This document shows, one piece after another, positions 6,856 to 11,748 of a DNA stretch of 11,748 bases. Both the position numbers and the translations under genes were made by a program. Under the pieces are notes generated by a model. That model was not told where the DNA came from, did no database searches, and saw nothing but the letters and a program-made list of their open reading frames with translations. The stretch's first letter is position 1, and each line of letters begins with the position of its first letter. Origin of the DNA: Cytophagaceae bacterium (GTDB lineage: Bacteria > Bacteroidota > Bacteroidia > Cytophagales > Spirosomataceae); the NCBI GenBank assembly GCA_027485075.1, contig JAIXRT010000085.1, positions 1-11,748 on the forward strand. Reading direction: 5' to 3'.

Positions 6856-6905
6856 GGCCGTAAAATTACCTATTAAATTAAAAATTAGCTGAAACAATCA
6901 GAAAA

Positions 6906-6938
6906 TTTGCCAAATTTGTTTCTCGCATAATAACCTTG
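6906..6938 (+). promoter_or_regulatory. Putative promoter of the GH2 gene (-33 TTTG, near-consensus -7 TAACCTTG)
   Basis: TAACCTTG at 6931-6938 differs from TAnnTTTG by one base. TTTG at 6906-6909 lies 21 bases upstream, and another at 6915-6918 is too close. Transcription would begin around 6944, leaving a leader of about ten bases before the ATG at 6954. The element also contains the TTG that would otherwise be read as an upstream start codon. Confidence 0.4.
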
Positions 6939-6953
6939 CGTAAATCTAAACCT

Positions 6954-9647
6954 ATGAAAAAACTATTGATACTCCTATTATTAGGGGCTAACTCAGTTGC
7001 ATTTGCTCAGAAAACATCTCAACCCCTTCCGGAACATCCAAGGCCTGATTTAATGCGGTCACAGTGGTTGAATTTAAATGGTTCGTGGGATTTTACTTTT
7101 GATTCTACCTTTGTTATTCCTTCCAAATTTGCGCATAAAATTCAGGTTCCTTTCCCATGGGGATCGAAGCTTTCTGGTGTGAAGGATGATGCCGATGTGG
7201 CGTGGTATCATCGATCATTTCAAGTGCCTGCCGTGTGGGGTTCTAAGCGTGTGTTTTTGAACATTGGTGCATCCGATTGGCATACATCTGTGTATGTGAA
7301 TGGTCGGTTTGTTGGGGAACATAAAGGTGGATATACGCCGTTTGATTTTGACGTCACTTCATTTTTGAAAGTAGGGATTCAATCGGTCGATATTCGCGTG
7401 GATGATAAGCGGCGGATGTTTACCTTATATGGGAAGCAGGGGTATGGGAATGCGCGGGGGCTTTGGCAGACGGTCTTTTTGGATGCTCGGGGATCGGATT
7501 ACATTGACCATTATGCGGTTTATCCGGATATTGACAAGGGCTCTGTTCGGATCAAAACCTACTTAGCTACTGCTGCTTCAAAAGATGCTGTTTTACAGGT
7601 TAGACTAGCTAATGGGCAGTCGGCTAGCATGCCTGTGAAGAAAGGAGCATCTGTTGCGGAGCTTACATTGAAATTAGCTAAACCGCGTTTATGGTCATTG
7701 GAAGATCCATATTTGTATGATTTGTCGTTGAGTTTAGGGAATGATCAGGTGAAAGGGTATTTCGGTTTTCGGAAGATTTCGGTGACGCCGTTGCCAGGTT
7801 CTAAGATTCCTTACATCGCATTGAATAATAAGCCTGTTTATCTACAGTTGGCCCTTGACCAAAGTTACCATGCTGATGGATTTTATACCTTTCCTTCTGA
7901 CGCCTTTATGAAAGATGAAATCATTCGCAGTAAGCGAATCGGGTTGAATGGGATTCGGACGCACATCAAAGTGGACATTCCACGCAAATTATATTGGGCT
8001 GATAAGTTGGGGTTATTGGTGATGTCGGACGTCCCAAATTCTTGGGGCGAGCCGGATGCCGATATGCGTCGAGAGACAGAATATACCTTACATGAGATGT
8101 TGAAGCGTGACTTTAATCATCCGGCGATTTTTTCTTGGATTACATTTAATGAGACATGGGGTTTGTTTACGAAGCAGGATAAGAAGTCTGTTTATACGCC
8201 TGAAACACAAAAGTGGGTGGCTTCGGTTTATCGTTTGGCAAAATCCTTAGATCCAACACGTCTTGTGGAGGACAATTCGATTTGTTGTGGTCGGGGGCAT
8301 ACGGAGACGGATATTCAGTCTTGGCATGCGTATCAGGCTGGTTATGAGTGGGATCAAGTGATGGCTGATCAATCTAAAAATGTATTTCCGGGGAGTCAAT
8401 GGAATTTTGAAAAGGGCTATGTGCAAGGGTCGCAGCCGATGATTAATTCGGAGTTTGGGAATGTGTGGGGATATCAGGGAAGTACGGGTGATGTGGATTA
8501 TACGTTTGATTATCATAAGGCGATGAATTCGTTTCGGAATCATCCGAAGATGGCTGGTTGGTTGTATACGGAACATCATGATGTGATTAATGAGTGGAAT
8601 GGCTATTATAAATTTGATCGGACGGAGAAGGAAACTGGGTTGGGTGCAATTGTGCCCGGGATGACATTGAAGGATTTGCATGGGCCGTTTTATGTATCGA
8701 CGGGTCAGGAAATTACCTGGGCTGGGAAGGCTGGCCAAACAATCAAGATTCCACTTCATCTGTCATCTATGACGGATTTGTCAGGTGGGCTACGTTTGAA
8801 AATTTCGTTTGCTGGTGTGACGGCATGGGGAGAAAAGCAAACGCATTGGACGAAGGAGGTACCTCTCAAGTTTGCTCCTTGGGATGTGAAGGCTTTGGAT
8901 TCGCTTTCCGTTGTTTTACCAAAAGATAAATCCGTGAATACCCTTTCATTTGTTTTAATGGATGTTGCGGGAAAAGTGTTACATCGGAATTTTGGCCATG
9001 TCATTGTTGAAGAAGGAAATTTAAAGCCTTCGAATCCCAAAATGGAATTTGTTTCTATTCCTGTTGAGCGTTATAGCGCTTCTTTGTGGCCGGAAAAGCA
9101 ATGGACCGGAGTTTTGGGCCAAAAGGTAAATGGGGCAGGTGCCGGTTATTTTGAATATGAATTACCGATTTCTGGAAGTGATATTGCCGAGGTTCGATTT
9201 ATGGTGGAGGCGTCTTCTAAACCAATTTTGGGAAAGGATCGACCAGATGGTGGTAAAATGGATGGGGATTATATGTTGGGGAAAGGGACTTTTGACCCTA
9301 GTGTTAATCCAAACGCCTACCCACAGACGGATATGTATCCTTCTTCTTCCTCGATGCGTGTTTTTGCTAATGGAATTTTGACGTTAGAGACGGTTTTAGC
9401 GGATGACCCAGCTGATCACCAGGGAGTTCTTTCGTGGCATTATCAGGCGCGGAATAAAAAATTGGATGAGGCGGGAACATATGGGTATTTGGTGCAGGGT
9501 GTTATTCCTCCAGCTGCCTGGCAGGCAGCTTTGAAAACGGGAAAATTAGTGCTTCGTTTTGAGTCTACCCGGGGAGGTTTGGCGCTGTATGGGGATCAAT
9601 CTGGGCGCTTTGTAACTGATCCAAGTATTTTGATTTTTCGCAAGTAA
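6954..9647 (+). CDS. Secreted glycoside hydrolase family 2 enzyme (beta-galactosidase/beta-glucuronidase fold)
   Basis: The protein has 897 residues from the ATG at 6954. A TTG 18 bases upstream is in frame but would put six residues, two lysines and a proline among them, before a standard signal peptide (MKKLLILLLLGANSVAFA, cleavage after about residue 19). The mature enzyme probably acts in the periplasm or outside the cell. Order of parts: N-terminal sugar-binding jelly roll about 35-185 (LNGSWDFTFD at 41-50), Ig-like domain about 186-280 with PRLWSLEDPYLY at 244-255, catalytic TIM barrel from about 285. Glu400 in FNETWG is the predicted acid/base and Glu500 in INSEFG the predicted nucleophile. 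About 300 further residues form a C-terminal extension without a family I can name. GH2 covers many beta-glycosidases, so the substrate is open. The GH28 neighbour makes a pectin-derived sugar plausible. Confidence 0.9.
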   Translation: MKKLLILLLLGANSVAFAQKTSQPLPEHPRPDLMRSQWLNLNGSWDFTFDSTFVIPSKFAHKIQVPFPWGSKLSGVKDDADVAWYHRSFQVPAVWGSKRVFLNIGASDWHTSVYVNGRFVGEHKGGYTPFDFDVTSFLKVGIQSVDIRVDDKRRMFTLYGKQGYGNARGLWQTVFLDARGSDYIDHYAVYPDIDKGSVRIKTYLATAASKDAVLQVRLANGQSASMPVKKGASVAELTLKLAKPRLWSLEDPYLYDLSLSLGNDQVKGYFGFRKISVTPLPGSKIPYIALNNKPVYLQLALDQSYHADGFYTFPSDAFMKDEIIRSKRIGLNGIRTHIKVDIPRKLYWADKLGLLVMSDVPNSWGEPDADMRRETEYTLHEMLKRDFNHPAIFSWITFNETWGLFTKQDKKSVYTPETQKWVASVYRLAKSLDPTRLVEDNSICCGRGHTETDIQSWHAYQAGYEWDQVMADQSKNVFPGSQWNFEKGYVQGSQPMINSEFGNVWGYQGSTGDVDYTFDYHKAMNSFRNHPKMAGWLYTEHHDVINEWNGYYKFDRTEKETGLGAIVPGMTLKDLHGPFYVSTGQEITWAGKAGQTIKIPLHLSSMTDLSGGLRLKISFAGVTAWGEKQTHWTKEVPLKFAPWDVKALDSLSVVLPKDKSVNTLSFVLMDVAGKVLHRNFGHVIVEEGNLKPSNPKMEFVSIPVERYSASLWPEKQWTGVLGQKVNGAGAGYFEYELPISGSDIAEVRFMVEASSKPILGKDRPDGGKMDGDYMLGKGTFDPSVNPNAYPQTDMYPSSSSMRVFANGILTLETVLADDPADHQGVLSWHYQARNKKLDEAGTYGYLVQGVIPPAAWQAALKTGKLVLRFESTRGGLALYGDQSGRFVTDPSILIFRK

Positions 9648-9677
9648 AAATATCAGTTACTTGAAGTTTTTCCCCCT

Positions 9678-9712
9678 TACCTTTGCCAAACCTTGGAGGA
9701 TTGGCAAAGGTA
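9678..9712. repeat. 35-bp imperfect palindrome, copy 1
   Basis: The arms TACCTTTGCCAA and TTGGCAAAGGTA pair over 12 bp around the loop ACCTTGGAGGA, inside which CC and GG can pair after an A-A mismatch. The identical 35 bases recur at 10206-10240 in the same orientation. This copy lies between the convergent GH2 and DUF1569 genes, two bases past the DUF1569 stop on the minus strand. Neither strand has a T-run after the stem, so it is not a standard intrinsic terminator, though it may still stabilise or end transcripts. On the plus strand it is preceded by TTTTTCCCCCT. Confidence 0.85.
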
Positions 9713-9714
9713 GG

Positions 9715-10173
9715 CTAAACACCAAATTGTTTGAGGTGATGATCGATATGTTTATACAGCAAATTATTCCATTCTGTTGCTGTCAGTTTTCCTAAACTTA
9801 ACGAAGGAGTTTCAGCTAATTTTTCCGCGCCCATTTCTTGAATGGTTTTGATAAGGTCTTTTAATCTGATCTTTTCTTCAGTTACGTCAAATTGTTCCGT
9901 ACGAATAAAGCTTGGGGCAGTTGGCAAATTTTGTTTATACGGGACTTCGTTAATCATGGATTTTTTGAGAAATAATTTCAAAATGATTCGCATGAACATA
10001 GGAGGTTGGATCGTATTTATTCCTAAAATTTGCTCATAAGGAACAGCACAATGTGATAACATTTGCCCAACTGTCATTTTGCCCCAAACTCCTTTAGAAT
10101 TTTCAGTTAGCTTATCGATTCGCGCATGGAGTAATTGTGTCGTAGAGATATCATAAATAGATGGATATGCCAT
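9715..10173 (-). CDS. DUF1569 / DinB-like four-helix protein
   Basis: This 152-residue protein without signal peptide resembles the DUF1569 family in the DinB/YfiT-like four-helix-bundle superfamily, whose members often bind a metal through histidines and may be thiol-dependent transferases. WGKMTVGQMLSHC at 30-42 supplies His41. TPSFIRTEQFD lies at about 85-95 (as APSFIRTEQFD). The C-terminal LTATEWNNLLYKHIDHHLKQ segment supplies His142 and His146, so a His41/His142/His146 metal site is plausible. The reaction is unknown. The gene lies between two identical 35-bp palindromes, copy 2 being 32 bases before its start and copy 1 just past its stop. Copy 2 contains a minus-strand TACCTTTG that could serve as its -7 box. 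It is unrelated in function, as far as can be seen, to the adjoining GH28 and GH2 genes. Confidence 0.82.
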   Translation of the reverse strand: MAYPSIYDISTTQLLHARIDKLTENSKGVWGKMTVGQMLSHCAVPYEQILGINTIQPPMFMRIILKLFLKKSMINEVPYKQNLPTAPSFIRTEQFDVTEEKIRLKDLIKTIQEMGAEKLAETPSLSLGKLTATEWNNLLYKHIDHHLKQFGV

Positions 10174-10205
10174 AAAATTATCAATTAGTTGAACTATTTT
10201 CCTCC

Positions 10206-10240
10206 TACCTTTGCCAAACCTTGGAGGATTGGCAAAGGTA
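10206..10240. repeat. 35-bp imperfect palindrome, copy 2
   Basis: Identical base for base to 9678-9712 and in the same orientation, with the same 12-bp arms and 11-base loop. It starts five bases past the GH28 stop on the minus strand and ends 32 bases before the DUF1569 start. The flanks differ from copy 1 apart from a similar T-then-C-rich lead-in (TTTTCCTCC here). It may be a 3' hairpin of the GH28 transcript, part of the DUF1569 promoter, or one copy of a dispersed genomic repeat. Confidence 0.85.
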
Positions 10241-10245
10241 AGGGG

Positions 10246-11748
10246 TTAGTTAATTTTCCAGTTTTTCACATGAAATAACTCCGATTTTTTCGCCCCAGTT
10301 TCCGTAAATTTTGCTTGTTTCAAGACAATATCCCTCGCCTCAATTACCCGGTATCCTTGCACACTTTCGATATCCAAATTACTTAGATTGATATGGTGAA
10401 TCGGCATTTCGGGTAAGCCGCGAATTAACAATCCAGTTTCGGCTCCTTTGGCAACTACATTTTCAACGAAAATATGTTTAAACTGTGGCGTTCCTTCATT
10501 GACAGGCAACAATTCAATTTTAGGAGTCTCCCCTCCATCACCAAAAGTTGCCACCGGATCTTTCCCTTGATAATACATATCAAATAGAATCGCCTCACCA
10601 GCTATATTTTTCATTGAAATGTCACGAATAAACACGTTTTCCACGACACCGCCCCGTCCACGTGCTGTTTTAAATCGTAATCCTACATCCGTTCCTAAAA
10701 ACTGACAGTTTCGTACATACAAGTCATGCACCCCTCCCGACATTTCACTTCCCACCACCACTCCACCATGACCATGGAATACAACACAATTCTCAATCAT
10801 GATATGTGCACTTGGCCGACCGCGTTTACGGCCTTCCGCATCTTTGCCAGATTTCAAACAAATTCCATCATCGCCCACATCGAAACGCGAATTACGAACA
10901 GAAACAAACTCACAAGATTCAATATCAATCCCATCGCCATTCTGCGCAAACCAAGGATTCTTTACCGTTATATTTTCAACCGTCAAATGCTTGCAAAGCA
11001 GTGGGTGAATATTCCAGGCTGGTGAATTTTGAAAAGTTACACCTTCCAATAATACTTGCTCGCATTCGCGCAAACTGATCATATTCGGCCGGACAAATTC
11101 TTTAATTTCCTCCGTATTTGCCTCCGTAAATCCTGCTGCAACCACACCTGGACGATCCATCGTAGATGCTTTTAACGCCCCTGCCGACGGGTACCAGGTT
11201 TCTTTTTTAGGATCCAATACTCCTCCTGAACGAACCAATTTATCCCATTCTCCCGCTGTCATTTTCCCTTTCTTAACCGGTCTCCATGCCTCACCCGCTC
11301 CATCTATCACCCCAAAACCCGTAATCGCAATGTTTCGTGCCCCCACAGCCGATATAGGCGATTGAGCCCGAATCGCATCTACACCCTCCCAATTTGTGCG
11401 CACCAACGGATAATCTTTAGGATTATCACTAAACTGCAAAACAGCACCTTGCGCCAAATGTAAATTCACATTCGACAAGATAGATATCGGTCCACTAATC
11501 CAGAATCCAGCAGGAATTAAGACAACCCCACCGCCTTGCTGGCTGGCAACTTGTATCGCCTGTTGGATCGCCCCTGTATTCAATACCCCTACCGCGCGCT
11601 TAGCTCCATATTGTACGATATTAAATGTATCTCTTTTAAATGCTGTCGTTGCCACGGCAGGTAATTCGAATTCATATTTTTCGCTGAAAGCCGATTTACG
11701 TAAGAAGCTTTTCAAATGCTCCGTTGAATTAGCTAAAGCATCTGCTAC
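10246..11748 (-). CDS. Glycoside hydrolase family 28 (polygalacturonase-like), 5' end beyond right window edge
   Basis: Five hundred residues are visible. The reading frame stays open to the window edge, so the true start and any signal peptide are outside; a TTG at 11715 is internal. GH28 enzymes hydrolyse galacturonan or rhamnogalacturonan by inversion on a right-handed beta-helix. All four family motifs are present: NGD (canonical NTD), its Asp at 10933-10935; GDD, its Asp pair at 10867-10872; GHG, its His at 10771-10773; and RFK (canonical RIK), its Arg at 10675-10677. An N-terminal segment FNIVQYGAKR with NTGAIQQAI is the usual beta-helix entry, and GGGVVLIPAG follows. Thr is replaced by Gly in the first motif, which I regard as a tolerated family variation. 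It is followed by a 35-bp palindrome and the DUF1569 gene. Confidence 0.93.
   Translation of the reverse strand, partial: VADALANSTEHLKSFLRKSAFSEKYEFELPAVATTAFKRDTFNIVQYGAKRAVGVLNTGAIQQAIQVASQQGGGVVLIPAGFWISGPISILSNVNLHLAQGAVLQFSDNPKDYPLVRTNWEGVDAIRAQSPISAVGARNIAITGFGVIDGAGEAWRPVKKGKMTAGEWDKLVRSGGVLDPKKETWYPSAGALKASTMDRPGVVAAGFTEANTEEIKEFVRPNMISLRECEQVLLEGVTFQNSPAWNIHPLLCKHLTVENITVKNPWFAQNGDGIDIESCEFVSVRNSRFDVGDDGICLKSGKDAEGRKRGRPSAHIMIENCVVFHGHGGVVVGSEMSGGVHDLYVRNCQFLGTDVGLRFKTARGRGGVVENVFIRDISMKNIAGEAILFDMYYQGKDPVATFGDGGETPKIELLPVNEGTPQFKHIFVENVVAKGAETGLLIRGLPEMPIHHINLSNLDIESVQGYRVIEARDIVLKQAKFTETGAKKSELFHVKNWKIN

Noticed and set aside
6856..6897. Longer gpsA start at 6897
   Set aside because: It adds fourteen residues before the normal GpsA N-terminus; the start at 6855 gives the family length.
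6936..6953. In-frame TTG upstream of the GH2 ATG as start codon
   Set aside because: It would place extra charged residues before a textbook signal peptide, and the TTG forms part of the likely -7 box, so it may not be transcribed.
8247..8759. Open frame of 170 codons on the minus strand inside the GH2 gene
   Set aside because: It lies opposite the GH2 catalytic region, including the nucleophile Glu500. Its composition (rich in Ile, His, Arg, Pro) is what reverse reading of the GH2 codons would give.
10201..10206. AGGAGG on the minus strand as ribosome-binding site of the DUF1569 gene
   Set aside because: It lies 27 bases before the ATG, far beyond usable spacing, and other genes here lack such sites.
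9678..10240. The two palindromes as a CRISPR array or insertion-sequence ends
   Set aside because: Only two copies with a complete DUF1569 gene between them, no spacer periodicity, no transposase and no target-site duplication seen.
10726..11078. Three overlapping plus-strand frames opposite the GH28 gene
   Set aside because: They cover the GH28 active-site motifs on the other strand and have low-complexity His/Ser/Thr composition.
11713..11715. TTG at 11715 as start of the GH28 gene
   Set aside because: The frame continues open for eleven more codons to the window edge and no signal peptide follows the TTG, so the gene starts outside.

Overview
The window looks like chromosomal DNA of a Bacteroidota species, probably in or near the Cytophagales. 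This is inferred from moderate GC content, near absence of Shine-Dalgarno sequences before start codons, TAnnTTTG-type -7 boxes before several genes, and protein sequences of a Bacteroidota flavour. The exact genus cannot be read from the window. Nine genes are seen, two of them cut by the window edges, and no gap between genes exceeds about 190 bases. No tRNA, rRNA, CRISPR array, insertion sequence or integrase was seen.

Left end (1-1112, minus strand): an assimilatory sulfur operon, cysH (4Fe-4S adenylylsulfate reductase) followed by cysD (sulfate adenylyltransferase small subunit), which runs off the left edge. A divergent pair starts at 1206 on the plus strand: a Schlafen/AlbA_2-type protein whose stop overlaps by 4 bases (ATGA) the start of a putative lipoprotein. 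That lipoprotein joins a CX4CH haem-c-like domain to a copper type II monooxygenase-like domain (peptidylglycine hydroxylating / dopamine beta-hydroxylase fold) with all six expected copper ligands. It is the most unusual gene here.

Centre (3278-6855): a 190-base leader with a good Bacteroidota promoter, a perfect 20-bp palindrome at the predicted transcription start and a second inverted repeat, then the potassium transporter kup and, one base later, a HIT-family nucleotide hydrolase/transferase. The HIT gene converges on gpsA (glycerol-3-phosphate dehydrogenase, minus strand) with a 9-bp tail-to-tail overlap.

Right end (6954-11748): polysaccharide breakdown. A secreted GH2 glycoside hydrolase (plus strand) converges on a small DUF1569/DinB-like gene and a GH28 polygalacturonase-family gene (both minus), the latter running off the right edge. 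The DUF1569 gene is bracketed by two identical 35-bp imperfect palindromes in the same orientation. Each sits immediately after a stop codon, and both arms of each carry a TACCTTTG sequence that matches the Bacteroidota -7 box. GH2 plus GH28 suggests use of pectin-like plant or algal polymers, but no SusC/SusD pair is visible, so calling it a utilisation locus is only an inference.
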